Shown piece after piece: positions 16,728 through 25,601 of a stretch of 64,000 bases of DNA; positions within the stretch are counted from its first letter, which is position 1, and every line of letters starts with the position of its first letter. The stretch is taken from positions 124,001-188,000 of the forward strand of contig NZ_JBGCUN010000001.1 in NCBI RefSeq assembly GCF_041103235.1, read 5' to 3'. The notes beneath the pieces were generated by a model that was not told the DNA's origin, did no database searches, and saw nothing but the letters and a program-made list of their open reading frames with translations. This stretch comes from Yoonia sp. R2331. Lineage in GTDB: Bacteria > Pseudomonadota > Alphaproteobacteria > Rhodobacterales > Rhodobacteraceae. Position numbers and translations under genes: made by a program.

Positions 16728-17609
16728 TCAGATCACAAATGACAGGATAAGCGGTAATGTGATCACCGACAGCAGAGTTGAGACCACCACAAGCCCCGCG
16801 ACGGGCTGCGCATCTGCGCCGTACTTTTCAGCGATCATATAGGATGTGACGGCCACGGGCGTGGCGACCTGCACGATCAGCACGGCGGCGGCCACGGCGG
16901 GCAGTGCGAACCAGAGGGCGGCAGCCCATGCGGCGGCCACGCAAAGGGCCACCTTGATCAGCGACAGAAAGATTGCCCGCCCGTAACCGCCGATTTCCAG
17001 CCGGGCCACGGCCACGCCGAGCGTGATCAGCATCAGCGGGATCGCCAGTTGCCCAATGAGATCAAGCGTGTTGGTCAGAAAAAGCGGTGTTTCCCAGCCC
17101 TGCCACAGAAACAGCGCACCCAAGAGCGTGGCAGCGACCATCGGTTCGCGCACCACGCGCAGAAGCGACCCGGCGCCCGCGACCAGCCAGATCCCAAAGG
17201 TGAATGACAGCACCGCCATCACCGCAAAGACGACCACCGCATAGCCCAACCCCGCCTCACCAAAGGCAAAGAGTGCCAGCGGCAGGCCAAGGTTGCCGGT
17301 ATTGCCAAAGATCAGCGGGGCCAGATAGGTGCGCAGGTCCAGCCGCATCAGTTTGACGAGTGTAAAACAGGCCAGCGTGACAAGCGCATAGGCCACCAGG
17401 GTTGCCACGGACAGGTCAGCAAGGGCGGAAGGGTCGACATCTGTGCGCATCAGCGCCACGAAGATCAGGCAAGGCACCGCAATGGTCATTGCAAGGCGGG
17501 TCACGAACTGCAGACGGTATTCAAAACCCAGCTTGACCCAGACAAATCCAACTGTCGCCAAAAGGAAAACCGGGGCGGTGATATTCATCACTGTCAGTGC
17601 CAGGTTCAC
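16728..17609 (-). CDS. AEC (auxin efflux carrier) family permease
   Basis: 293 residues, almost entirely hydrophobic with eight to ten membrane helices and the AEC pattern of Gly/Pro-broken helices (TFVKLM... AVARLE, QVATPVAVTSYMIAEKYG near the C-terminus). Members export or import small carboxylates such as malate or malonate. It is divergently transcribed from hspQ over an 83-bp gap containing the inverted repeat ACGGTGTTACCGT. The substrate cannot be inferred. Confidence 0.85.
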   Translation of the reverse strand: MNLALTVMNITAPVFLLATVGFVWVKLGFEYRLQFVTRLAMTIAVPCLIFVALMRTDVDPSALADLSVATLVAYALVTLACFTLVKLMRLDLRTYLAPLIFGNTGNLGLPLALFAFGEAGLGYAVVVFAVMAVLSFTFGIWLVAGAGSLLRVVREPMVAATLLGALFLWQGWETPLFLTNTLDLIGQLAIPLMLITLGVAVARLEIGGYGRAIFLSLIKVALCVAAAWAAALWFALPAVAAAVLIVQVATPVAVTSYMIAEKYGADAQPVAGLVVVSTLLSVITLPLILSFVI

Positions 17610-17692
17610 AGACTGTTTCCTTAAATTTAACGGTGTTACCGTAGACTCTGCCCCGTGCGCGGGCGTAGAAGGTCGTTGGGGGAACGTTAGTT

Positions 17693-18019
17693 ATGTTCAA
17701 GACGCGTGCAAAATATCATCTGGGACAAGTTGTCCGCCACCGCAAGCATCCTTTTCGCGGTGTGGTGTTTGATGTGGATGCGATGTTTTCGAACACCGAC
17801 GCCTGGTACGAGGCCATTCCAGAGGAATCGCGCCCCGACAAGGACCAACCGTTCTATCATTTGCTGGCTGAAAACGACCAAAGCTACTACGTGGCGTATG
17901 TGTCAGAGCAGAACCTTGTCGCTGATTACAGCGGCGAACCGGTGGAACACCCCGATCTGGATGATCTTTTTGGCCCGTTCGAGGATGGGCATTATCCGTT
18001 GCAGGTGCAGCTGAACTAA
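17693..18019 (+). CDS. hspQ: heat shock protein HspQ
   Basis: A 108-residue protein of the HspQ/YccV hemimethylated-DNA-binding-like family: RAKYHLGQVVRHRKHPFRGV at the start, the central DPFYHLL-like segment (DQPFYHLLAEN) and the YVSEQNL motif. In Enterobacteria HspQ adjusts Lon protease activity and DnaA turnover. Length is normal. GGGGGAA precedes the ATG. Two 23-bp imperfect direct repeats follow the gene. Confidence 0.92.
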   Translation: MFKTRAKYHLGQVVRHRKHPFRGVVFDVDAMFSNTDAWYEAIPEESRPDKDQPFYHLLAENDQSYYVAYVSEQNLVADYSGEPVEHPDLDDLFGPFEDGHYPLQVQLN

Positions 18020-18027
18020 GCGCCAAG

Positions 18028-18105
18028 CCGGTCTGAAGAGCGGTCTACGGACGGTGTGACGCCTGATCTGCGGGGATGCCTACCGGTCTGAAGCCCGGCC
18101 TACGG
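18028..18105. repeat. pair of 23-bp direct repeats after hspQ
   Basis: Copies at 18028-18050 and 18083-18105 share CCGGTCTGAAG and CTACGG with three mismatches in 23 positions. The sequence resembles the short CCGG-CTGAAG-CCGG repeat units scattered in many proteobacterial intergenic regions (recalled, not searched). Confidence 0.55.
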
Positions 18106-18191
18106 GCGCGCGACGTTGTTGGCGCAGGATGTTTTCGATCTTTGATGCAGCATAGCACAGGGCGGGCCGCCGGTCATCCGCGTGGCCGGGG

Positions 18192-18617
18192 TCAGGCCCC
18201 GTCGCGCAGCACCATCACCGACTGATGGGCGTGGCGCACGATGCGCGCGGCATTGGCCCCCAGCAGGTAGTCGCCAAAGTCCGGCTGGTGCGCGCCCACA
18301 AGGATCAGATCGGCACCGACTGCGTCCGCCTGCGAGATCACGCTGTCGTAGACCCGCCCGGACAGCACATGGTCCTGCGCGGTGATGCCTTGCGCTGCGA
18401 TAAGGCTGGCAAGCTCTGCCTTGGCGGCAGTCTGGCTGTCCGCCTCGAACGTGTCGTTCAGGAAAGACCCGACGATGGCCATGCCGACGTTGGGGATCAC
18501 GGTCACCACATGCAGAGTGCAATCCCAACTGGCGGTGAGCGTGCTGGCAGCGGTCAGCAGCCGGGTTGCATCATCGCGCACAGACACGTCGACGGCGATC
18601 AATACGGTTTTGAACAT
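18192..18617 (-). CDS. universal stress protein (UspA family), TRAP-associated
   Basis: 141 residues with the Usp fold: first strand TVLIAVDVS and a C-terminal nucleotide-binding segment LILVGAHQPDFGDYLLGANA. The gene follows the TRAP permease gene by 12 bases on the same strand. This recalls the teaABCD locus, where the UspA-like TeaD regulates the TRAP transporter, so a role in tuning this transporter is likely. The ATP motif is slightly altered (GANAARI in place of the usual G-x-S/T). Confidence 0.88.
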   Translation of the reverse strand: MFKTVLIAVDVSVRDDATRLLTAASTLTASWDCTLHVVTVIPNVGMAIVGSFLNDTFEADSQTAAKAELASLIAAQGITAQDHVLSGRVYDSVISQADAVGADLILVGAHQPDFGDYLLGANAARIVRHAHQSVMVLRDGA

Positions 18618-18629
18618 GAGGTGTCCCCC

Positions 18630-21275
18630 TTAGAAGGCCGGTTGCGTGGCGCGTGGGCGCTGGATGAAGATGATCATCAAGAGCAGCAGCAAGGCCGGGA
18701 TGAAGAAGATTTCCTTGGGCATCCGTTCATTTTCGACCTGGATGGCTTCGATCTGGGCGGGTTCATCGCCGTAGAAATCGTAGTCATTGGCAAGCTGATC
18801 GAAATAGGGCGTGCCGGGGAAGGGTTCATCCAGCGCAAGGATGTCACCGTCTTCAAAGACCGTCAGGCCCACCGCATCAAGGCGTTCCATAGCAGAGCCG
18901 TCTGCCTCTGGCGTGAGGGTCACGGTGGTATTGCCGACGAGGCCGGTATCAAAGTCCGGGGCCGAGATGCGCAGCCGTGCGGTGGCACCGGTTGGCAGCT
19001 CCTCTAGTGCTGTCAGCGCCGCAGGGCCGGTGGTTTCGGTGTATTTGTCCTGCCATTGATCGAGGAAGAAATCTGGGCGGAACAGCATGAAGACGATCAG
19101 CATCATCACGACCGCCTCCCACTTGCGGGTTTTGGCGATGAAGTAGCCTTGGGTCACGGCGGCAAAGACCAGCATCGCGATGAGCGAGATGAAGAAGACG
19201 AACACCGCCTTTCCGGGGCCTACGTCGATCAGCAACAGGTCTGTGTTGAAGATGAACATGAACGGCAGCAGGGCGGTGCGGATGTCATAGCTAAAGCCCA
19301 CAACGCCGGTTTTGATCGGGTCACCGCGCGAAATTGCCGCCGCCGCATAGGCCGCAAGGCCCACGGGCGGCGTGTCATCTGCCAGAATCCCGAAGTAGAA
19401 CACAAAGAGGTGCACGGCGATCAGCGGAACGATCAGGCCCGATTGCGCGCCGACGCTAACGATCACAGGGGCCATGAGCGATGACACAACGATGTAGTTG
19501 GCCGTGGTCGGCAGGCCCATGCCAAGGATCAGTGACAGCACGGCCACCAGAACCAGCAGGATGATCAGGTTGCCACCGGCGATGGTTTCAATCACCTGAC
19601 CGATGATCTGGTGTGCGCCTGTCAGAGAAATCGTGCCGACGATGATGCCGGCGGCCCCGGTAGCGACACCAATCCCGATCATGTTGCGGGCACCACTTTC
19701 AAGGCCCGCCACGAAGTCGCGGAAGGCGGTGCCAAAGCTATTGCCGGTGGGCGAGGCGGCCAGATGGGCAAAGCCCTGACCGCGCATCATTTGCTTTAGC
19801 GGACGGTGTGTCAGCGCCACGATGATCATCACGATGGTTGCCCAGAAGGCTGACAGCGCAGGCGACAGGCGGTCCAGCGTGTCGGTGCGGACCATCAGGT
19901 TCCAGACCAGCACAAAGATCGGCAGGGCATAGTATGCGCCGCCGAGGAAGGTGGGGGTGAGGCGCGGTGCCTCTACCTCTGTCGCGTTGGGATCGTCGGG
20001 CACCACATCGGGAAAGCGCGAGGCGACAAAGAGGAGTACCAGATAGGCGACGCCCAGCAGCACCAGCGCGGGATATATCGTTGCACCGGGCATCATCGGT
20101 TCCAGCAGGGCGCGGAAGCCGATGACCAGGAAAGTGATTGCGGCCATCGCGAAGAATCCGGTCAGGAACAGGATCATAATCATCACGATGCCGATGTGGC
20201 GGCCGGGCTTTTTCAGGCCCTGCAGGCCGAGCTTCAGGCTTTCGAGGTGGACGATGTACAAGAGCGCGATGTAGGAAATCACCGCAGGCAGGAAGGCGTG
20301 TTTGACGACTTCGATGTAGGGGATGTTCACATATTCGACCATCAGGAAGGCCGCAGCGCCCATCACGGGCGGGGTCAACTGGCCGTTGGTGGACGAGGCC
20401 ACTTCGACCGCGCCTGCCTTTTCAGGGCTAAAGCCGATCCGTTTCATCAGCGGGATGGTGAATGTGCCGGTGGTCACGGTGTTGGCGATGGATGAGCCAG
20501 AGATCATCCCGGTCATCATTGAGGACAGCACCGCCGCCTTGGCCGGGCCGCCACGCAGGGCACCCAGAAGGGCGATCGCGACCTTAATGAACCAATTGCC
20601 GCCGCCTGCCTTTTCCAAAAGCGCGCCGAACAGAACGAACAGGAAGATCATCGAGGTGGAGACACCCAAGGCCACGCCAAAGACGCCTTCGGTCTGCATC
20701 CAGTAGTGGCCCATCGCCTTGGAGAAGGACGATCCACCGTAGTTGGTGATGCTGCCGATCCATTCCGAGTAGCCGCCAAAGAAAGCTAGGGCGAGGAAGG
20801 CCGAGGCGATGATCACCAGCGGCAGGCCAAGTGAGCGGAAAACGGCGACCATCAGCACGCCCATGCCGATGCCCGACATCACGATATCGGTGGTGCTCCA
20901 CAGGCCGGGGCGATCCGCGATCTGAAAGCGGAAGACCACCAGATAGAGACAGGCCGAGACCCCAAGGATCACCAGCGCCCAGTCATAAAGCGGGATGCGG
21001 TTGCGGTGGCCGAACATCGGAAAGGCCAGCGTGGCCAGCGCAATGGCAAAGGCGAGGTGCACAAAACGGGCCTGGGCCACGATATTGGCGAAAATGCTGA
21101 TGCCGGTGGCCTGCGCCAGAACGCCGGGCACTTTGGAGGCGATATAAAGCTGGAAGATCGACCATGCGATGCAAAGTCCAAAGACCAGTTTGGTGGCAAA
21201 TGGACCGGCGTTGCGGGCGCCGGTATCGGCCTCTGCCACCATGTCTTCTGCTGATTTCATCGCTGCGTCGGTCAT
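18630..21275 (-). CDS. TRAP transporter permease, fused small and large subunits (TAXI type)
   Basis: 881 residues with about 17-18 predicted membrane helices. The N-terminal third corresponds to DctQ, the rest to the DctM-like region with the motif SGSSIANTVTTGTFTIP and GLPTTANYIVVS. The C-terminal 150 residues form a further soluble segment before a last helix. Together with the TAXI binding protein upstream it should use the sodium gradient to import a carboxylate or amino acid-like solute. ATG at 21275 is chosen because GGGGGG precedes it by about 9 bases; the ORF extends 34 codons further but through a stem-loop region. Confidence 0.92.
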   Translation of the reverse strand: MTDAAMKSAEDMVAEADTGARNAGPFATKLVFGLCIAWSIFQLYIASKVPGVLAQATGISIFANIVAQARFVHLAFAIALATLAFPMFGHRNRIPLYDWALVILGVSACLYLVVFRFQIADRPGLWSTTDIVMSGIGMGVLMVAVFRSLGLPLVIIASAFLALAFFGGYSEWIGSITNYGGSSFSKAMGHYWMQTEGVFGVALGVSTSMIFLFVLFGALLEKAGGGNWFIKVAIALLGALRGGPAKAAVLSSMMTGMISGSSIANTVTTGTFTIPLMKRIGFSPEKAGAVEVASSTNGQLTPPVMGAAAFLMVEYVNIPYIEVVKHAFLPAVISYIALLYIVHLESLKLGLQGLKKPGRHIGIVMIMILFLTGFFAMAAITFLVIGFRALLEPMMPGATIYPALVLLGVAYLVLLFVASRFPDVVPDDPNATEVEAPRLTPTFLGGAYYALPIFVLVWNLMVRTDTLDRLSPALSAFWATIVMIIVALTHRPLKQMMRGQGFAHLAASPTGNSFGTAFRDFVAGLESGARNMIGIGVATGAAGIIVGTISLTGAHQIIGQVIETIAGGNLIILLVLVAVLSLILGMGLPTTANYIVVSSLMAPVIVSVGAQSGLIVPLIAVHLFVFYFGILADDTPPVGLAAYAAAAISRGDPIKTGVVGFSYDIRTALLPFMFIFNTDLLLIDVGPGKAVFVFFISLIAMLVFAAVTQGYFIAKTRKWEAVVMMLIVFMLFRPDFFLDQWQDKYTETTGPAALTALEELPTGATARLRISAPDFDTGLVGNTTVTLTPEADGSAMERLDAVGLTVFEDGDILALDEPFPGTPYFDQLANDYDFYGDEPAQIEAIQVENERMPKEIFFIPALLLLLMIIFIQRPRATQPAF

Positions 21276-21304
21276 TGCCGCGGCCCCCCATCCCTGAATT
21301 CTGT

Positions 21305-21427
21305 CGGAACCCGCACGCGGCCCGGTTCCGGTGTGATCGGGGCCAAGCATGTTGGCCCCGATCAGCTGACCCTGCATGCGCGGGGCCTATGCAATTGCGC
21401 CGGAGAGGTTCCCCATCTCCGGCGCAA
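21305..21427 (-). promoter_or_regulatory. three tandem stem-loops between TAXI binding-protein and TRAP permease genes
   Basis: From the binding-protein side: a 12-bp perfect stem TTGCGCCGGAGA/TCTCCGGCGCAA (21395-21427), a 13-bp perfect stem TGATCGGGGCCAA/TTGGCCCCGATCA with a 5-base loop (21334-21364), and a 7-bp stem CGGAACC/GGTTCCG (21305-21330). They start 10 bases after the binding-protein stop codon. The likely role is to protect the 3' end of the abundant binding-protein mRNA and limit transcription into the permease. Confidence 0.7.
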
Positions 21428-21436
21428 CAGGTCTGA

Positions 21437-22411
21437 TTATTCCATCAGGCCCAGTTCTTTGTAGGCTCGTTCTGCACCGGGGTGCAGCGGCGCTGAGAGA
21501 CCATCGCTGATCATCTGTGCCGCATCGAGGTTGGCAAATGCCGGGTGCAGGCCACGGAAGTCATCGAGGTTCGACAGCACCGCCTTGGCGACCACATAGG
21601 CCACATCGTCGGACACGTCGGCAGAGGTCACGAACGTCGCACCCACACCAAAGGTGGTGGTGTCACCGTCTGTGCCCGCGTACATCCCGCCGGGGATGGT
21701 GGCGACACGGTAGTAGGGGTTGTCCGCGACCAGCTGGTCAATCGGTTCGCCCACAACTGACACCAGTTTCACGTCACAGGTGGTTGTCGCTTCTTTGATC
21801 GCAGCGGCCGGGTGGCCGATGGTGTAGATCATTGCGTCGATGTTATCGTCGCAGATCTGCTTGGCCATCTCTGACCCTTTGTATTCGGTCGCGAGCGCAA
21901 AGCTGTCCATGCCCATGCCGAAAGCGTCCATGACGACTTCCATTGTGGCGCGCTGGCCGGAACCGGGGTTTCCGACGTTGACACGCTTGCCTGCCAGATC
22001 CTCGAAGCTTTCGATGCCGCTGTCAGCACGCACGATCAGCGTGAAGGGCTCTGGGTGGACAGAGAACATCGCGCGGACACCGGGGAATGCAGCATCGCCT
22101 TCGAACTTGGAGGTGCCGTTGTAGGCGTGGAATTGCCAGTCGGACTGAGCGACGCCAAATTCCAGCTCGCCTGCCTTGATGGTGTTGATGTTGTAGACCG
22201 AGCCACCGGTCGATTCCACAGCACAGCGAATGCCGTGATCCTTGCGGTCGCGGTTCACCAGACGGCAAATGGCACCACCAGTGGGGTAGTAGACGCCCGT
22301 GACGCCACCGGTGCCGATTGAGATAAACTGCTGGTCCTGCGCGGATGCAGCGCCACCAAGGGCCATCATGGCCGCGGCAAAGACGCCACCCATCATTTTC
22401 ATATGTTTCAT
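21437..22411 (-). CDS. TRAP transporter solute-binding protein, TAXI family
   Basis: 324 residues with a signal peptide (cleavage after AASA, about residue 24) and the TAXI family core starting QFISIGTGGVTGVYYPTGGAICRLVN and including SGGSVYNI. The protein binds the solute in the periplasm for the fused TRAP permease. ATG at 22411 is favoured over the upstream in-frame GTG/ATG because it gives a standard signal peptide and has GGGAGAACC just before it. The regulator gene rpiR lies 91 bases upstream on the same strand. Confidence 0.93.
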   Translation of the reverse strand: MKHMKMMGGVFAAAMMALGGAASAQDQQFISIGTGGVTGVYYPTGGAICRLVNRDRKDHGIRCAVESTGGSVYNINTIKAGELEFGVAQSDWQFHAYNGTSKFEGDAAFPGVRAMFSVHPEPFTLIVRADSGIESFEDLAGKRVNVGNPGSGQRATMEVVMDAFGMGMDSFALATEYKGSEMAKQICDDNIDAMIYTIGHPAAAIKEATTTCDVKLVSVVGEPIDQLVADNPYYRVATIPGGMYAGTDGDTTTFGVGATFVTSADVSDDVAYVVAKAVLSNLDDFRGLHPAFANLDAAQMISDGLSAPLHPGAERAYKELGLME

Positions 22412-22502
22412 GAGGTTCTCCCTAAAACTCTCTCGTGGAGCGCCTGACCGGCGCAACCATCCAAAGAGCGTCTAACGAGATTGCCGGGATGTCACGGAAA
22501 AA

Positions 22503-23390
22503 CTAATGTTTTTTTTGCCGGACCCAGTAGGCGTTGTTCTCGGTGCGGACCTGTTCGTAGGACTTGATTCGATCCATTGCCGCGCGTCCGCCGCGTTTCA
22601 TCAAGAGCGCCAGCAAGAGTTCGACCACGGCCATCATGCCCGAATAGCAGCCAAAGTTGTGGCTGCTGATGACCGAGGCCACCAGCGTATGTTCGGCCTG
22701 AAATTCGGGCGAGACGACCTCTGAATCCGTGATGAGCAGGAGCTTTACACCCTTTTTGCGTGCAAAATCACAGGCCTCGATTGTTTCGCGCGAGTAAGGG
22801 GTGACGGTGATCGCAATCAGCACGTCGCCCGGGCCTGCGTCATTGAGATCGTCAATGGCGCTGTTGCGGTGGCGCGGGATCAACAGCAGCGACGGCAGGG
22901 CCATCCGGCCCACGTAGTGCAGGTAATAGGCCACCGCATAGCTGGACCGGATCGCCGTGACATAGACCGTGCGGGCCGACATCAGCATGTCGGCCACCTG
23001 TTCCATCTTGTCCAATTGCTGCCGTTCGAGCGAGTGCGACACCACCGACATCGCGTTTTGCGCCGCATCGGCATAGGTCGGACCAAGGTCGGACTGGTCC
23101 CGCACGTTTGCCAGCCAAAGCGGATCAGACCGGGTGTTGGTGCTGGACACAAGCGCCTGACGAAAGGGCTCGCGGAACGCCTCAAAACTTGGGAAGCCCA
23201 GCCTTTTCGCCATGTTTACAAGGGTATAGGTACTGACATGCGCCTTGCGCGCGGTTTCGCGGATGGAATCGAGCCCAAAGGCAGAGGGGTGATCGACCAC
23301 GTATTTCGCCGCCGATTTCATCTGCGGTGAAAACGCAGGGATGCCCTGCATCAGCGCGGTGATGGTGTTGGTCTTGAGCGTCGGGTCCAT
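22503..23390 (-). CDS. MurR/RpiR family transcriptional regulator
   Basis: 295 residues: an N-terminal RpiR-type helix-turn-helix (about 20-80; STYTLVNMAKRLGFPSFEAF) and a C-terminal SIS domain (about 135-265) that normally binds phosphosugars. In this family several members control amino acid or amine catabolism. It lies between the TRAP operon and the divergent BKACE/aminotransferase operon, and a good inverted repeat lies in the divergent gap, so it probably controls both. Confidence 0.9.
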   Translation of the reverse strand: MDPTLKTNTITALMQGIPAFSPQMKSAAKYVVDHPSAFGLDSIRETARKAHVSTYTLVNMAKRLGFPSFEAFREPFRQALVSSTNTRSDPLWLANVRDQSDLGPTYADAAQNAMSVVSHSLERQQLDKMEQVADMLMSARTVYVTAIRSSYAVAYYLHYVGRMALPSLLLIPRHRNSAIDDLNDAGPGDVLIAITVTPYSRETIEACDFARKKGVKLLLITDSEVVSPEFQAEHTLVASVISSHNFGCYSGMMAVVELLLALLMKRGGRAAMDRIKSYEQVRTENNAYWVRQKKH

Positions 23391-23404
23391 GCGATTCGCC
23401 TTTG

Positions 23405-23430
23405 GTTCGAAAGAACATAACGGATGTTAT
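23405..23430. promoter_or_regulatory. candidate RpiR-type operator in divergent gap
   Basis: Two adjacent inverted repeats: GTTC-GAAA-GAAC (23405-23416) and ATAAC-GGAT-GTTAT (23417-23430). They lie 15 bases upstream of the regulator start and about 75 bases upstream of the BKACE start codon. Confidence 0.45.
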
Positions 23431-23505
23431 TTTTAGCGGCGATTGACTTCGTTCGTAATGCTGGCCTTTGTGATTGGGCGGCATTTCGCCAAAAGGAGGC
23501 ACCCC

Positions 23506-24288
23506 GTGGGAACCCCGTTTGAACTGATGGTCGCCCCAAATGGCGCGCGCCTGCAGAAGGCGGACCACCCGGGCGTGCCAATCACCCCGGCCGAGATGGC
23601 CGCGACGGCGGCCGCCTGTGCAGATGCAGGGGCCAGCGCGATCCATGTCCATGCGCGCGACGCGGCAGGCCGGCACACGCTGGATGCAGCGGCCTATGCC
23701 GAGGTTTTGGTGCAGATCAGGGCGCGGACCACGCTGCGCATGCAGGTGACGACCGAGGCGGCGGGGATCTATGACGTGGACGCACAGCGGCGCTGTCTGG
23801 CCGAAGTTGACGCCACGGACGCCAGCGTCGCCCTGCGGGAGATTGCGCGCGATCCGGCAGGGTTGCGCGCGACCTATGCAATGGCGGCGGGGCGCGGGAT
23901 CGAAGTGCAGCATATCCTTTATGATACCGACGATCTGGCGCTGTTGCTGCGGTACTTTGACGAAGGCGTGATTGCTGAGGGGCAGCGCCGGGTGCTGTTT
24001 GTGCTGGGGCGTTATGCGCCAGGGCAGGTGTCCACGCCCGATGATCTGACGCCGTTCCTGCGGCAGATGGGGCAGGTGCCGCTGCGCTGGTCGGCTTGCG
24101 CCTTTGGCGCGCAGGAACAGGCCTGTTTGTTGGCCGCCTTGCAGGCCGGTGGGCATGCGCGGATCGGGTTTGAGAACAACCGCACAGCGCCGGATGGGCG
24201 CGTATTTCAAGATAACGCCGCATCGGTCGCGGCGTTTGTCACAGCGGCCGCAAAGGCCGGTTTCACACCGATGGAGGTGCCCGCATGA
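23506..24288 (+). CDS. 3-keto-5-aminohexanoate cleavage family enzyme (BKACE, DUF849)
   Basis: 260 residues with the BKACE TIM-barrel features: the start VAPNGARLQKADHPGVPITP, the metal-binding IHVHARD (two His), and the ending RIGFENNRTAPDG. BKACE enzymes condense a beta-keto acid with acetyl-CoA (or another CoA ester) to form acetoacetate and a new CoA ester. The start is GTG at 23506 with AGGAGG 6 bases upstream; the ORF extends to 23443 but without a ribosome-binding site. ATGA overlap with the aminotransferase gene shows they act together. The substrate is unknown; the acetoacetyl product could feed the thiolase at 32.3 kb. Confidence 0.9.
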   Translation: MGTPFELMVAPNGARLQKADHPGVPITPAEMAATAAACADAGASAIHVHARDAAGRHTLDAAAYAEVLVQIRARTTLRMQVTTEAAGIYDVDAQRRCLAEVDATDASVALREIARDPAGLRATYAMAAGRGIEVQHILYDTDDLALLLRYFDEGVIAEGQRRVLFVLGRYAPGQVSTPDDLTPFLRQMGQVPLRWSACAFGAQEQACLLAALQAGGHARIGFENNRTAPDGRVFQDNAASVAAFVTAAAKAGFTPMEVPA

Positions 24289-25601
24289 GCCATGTTTTCC
24301 CACGCCAGATCAAAGCCCCGCCGCCGACAGCCGTGGCGGCAGAGGGGTGCTATATCACCGACGCCAGCGGCAAACGCTATCTGGATGGGTCGGGGGGTGC
24401 GGCGGTGTCCTGTCTGGGCCATGGCGACGCAGAGGTGACAGCCGCGATCAAGGCGCAAGTGGACCAGTTGGCCTTTGCCCACACCGGGTTCTTCACCAGT
24501 GATCCGGCAGAGGCGCTGGCCGATCTGTTGATCGCCCATGCGCCCGGCGATCTGGACCGGGTCTATTTCGTGTCGGGGGGGTCCGAGGCGGTGGAGGCGG
24601 CGCTGAAGCTCGCGCGGCAGTACCATATTGAAAACGGCGAACCGGAGCGCCAGCGCATCATCGCAAGGCGGCAAAGCTACCACGGCAACACGCTGGGCGC
24701 GCTGGCCACGGGCGGCAATGTCTGGCGGCGGGCGCAATTTGCGCCGCTGCTGGTCGAGGTCAGCCATATTGCGCCTTGCTATGAATATGTGGAACGGGCG
24801 GACGGCGAGAGCGCAGAGGATTACGGCGCGCGGGCGGCACAAGAGCTGGAAGATGAAATCCTGCGGCTGGGGCCAGAAACGGTGATGGCCTTTGTGGCCG
24901 AGCCGGTGGTGGGGGCCACGATGGGGGCGGTGCCTGCAGTTGCGGGCTATTTCCGGCGCATCCGCGAAATCTGCGACCGCTATGGGGTCTTGCTGATCCT
25001 TGATGAGGTGATGTGCGGCATGGGACGGACCGGGCACCTGTTTGCCTGCGAGGCAGAGGGTGTCGCACCCGATATCCTGTGCATCGCCAAGGGGTTAGGG
25101 GCCGGATACCAGCCGATTGGCGCGATGCTGTGCACGGCCGCCATCTATGATGTCATCGGCAGGGGCAGCGGGTTTTTCCAGCATGGTCACACCTATCTGG
25201 GTCATCCGGTGGCCTGCGCGGCGGGGCTGGCGGTGGTGAATGCGATTTTGGAGCGTGACCTCTTGCGGGCGGTCAATCGCACCTCTGCCCAGTTGTTCAC
25301 CGCCTTGCAGGACCGCTTTGGCCAGCACGCCCATGTGGGCGATATCCGCGGGCGGGGGCTGTTCATCGGGCTGGAGCTGGTCGCGGACCGGGCGACCAAA
25401 GCGCCGTTTGACCCCGCGCGCAAGCTGGCCGCATCGATCAAGGCGGCGGCGTTTGAGGCGGGGTTGATCTGTTACCCGATGAGCGGGACGCGCGACGGCA
25501 AACATGGCGATCACGTGCTGCTCGCCCCGCCGTTCATCTATTCAGAGGACCACGTGGCAGAGCTGGTCGACAAGCTGGATGCCGCCTTTGCGGTGATCTG
25601 A
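24285..25601 (+). CDS. class III (aspartate aminotransferase family) PLP-dependent aminotransferase
   Basis: 438 residues of fold-type I, class III. Visible elements are the cofactor site SGGSEAVEAALKLARQY (about 97), LILDEVMCGMGRTG (about 240) and the PLP lysine in LCIAKGLGAGYQPIGA (about 270). These enzymes transfer amino groups of beta- or omega-amino acids. Fused in an operon with BKACE, it probably makes the keto acid that BKACE cleaves. It ends directly against the convergent LysR gene. Confidence 0.92.
   Translation: MSHVFPRQIKAPPPTAVAAEGCYITDASGKRYLDGSGGAAVSCLGHGDAEVTAAIKAQVDQLAFAHTGFFTSDPAEALADLLIAHAPGDLDRVYFVSGGSEAVEAALKLARQYHIENGEPERQRIIARRQSYHGNTLGALATGGNVWRRAQFAPLLVEVSHIAPCYEYVERADGESAEDYGARAAQELEDEILRLGPETVMAFVAEPVVGATMGAVPAVAGYFRRIREICDRYGVLLILDEVMCGMGRTGHLFACEAEGVAPDILCIAKGLGAGYQPIGAMLCTAAIYDVIGRGSGFFQHGHTYLGHPVACAAGLAVVNAILERDLLRAVNRTSAQLFTALQDRFGQHAHVGDIRGRGLFIGLELVADRATKAPFDPARKLAASIKAAAFEAGLICYPMSGTRDGKHGDHVLLAPPFIYSEDHVAELVDKLDAAFAVI

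Noticed and set aside
18028-18105. CRISPR array
   Set aside because: Only two imperfect copies, spacer of 32 bases but no further repeats and no cas genes.
24207-25037. 276-codon minus-strand frame opposite the aminotransferase
   Set aside because: Shadow of the aminotransferase gene, no motifs.
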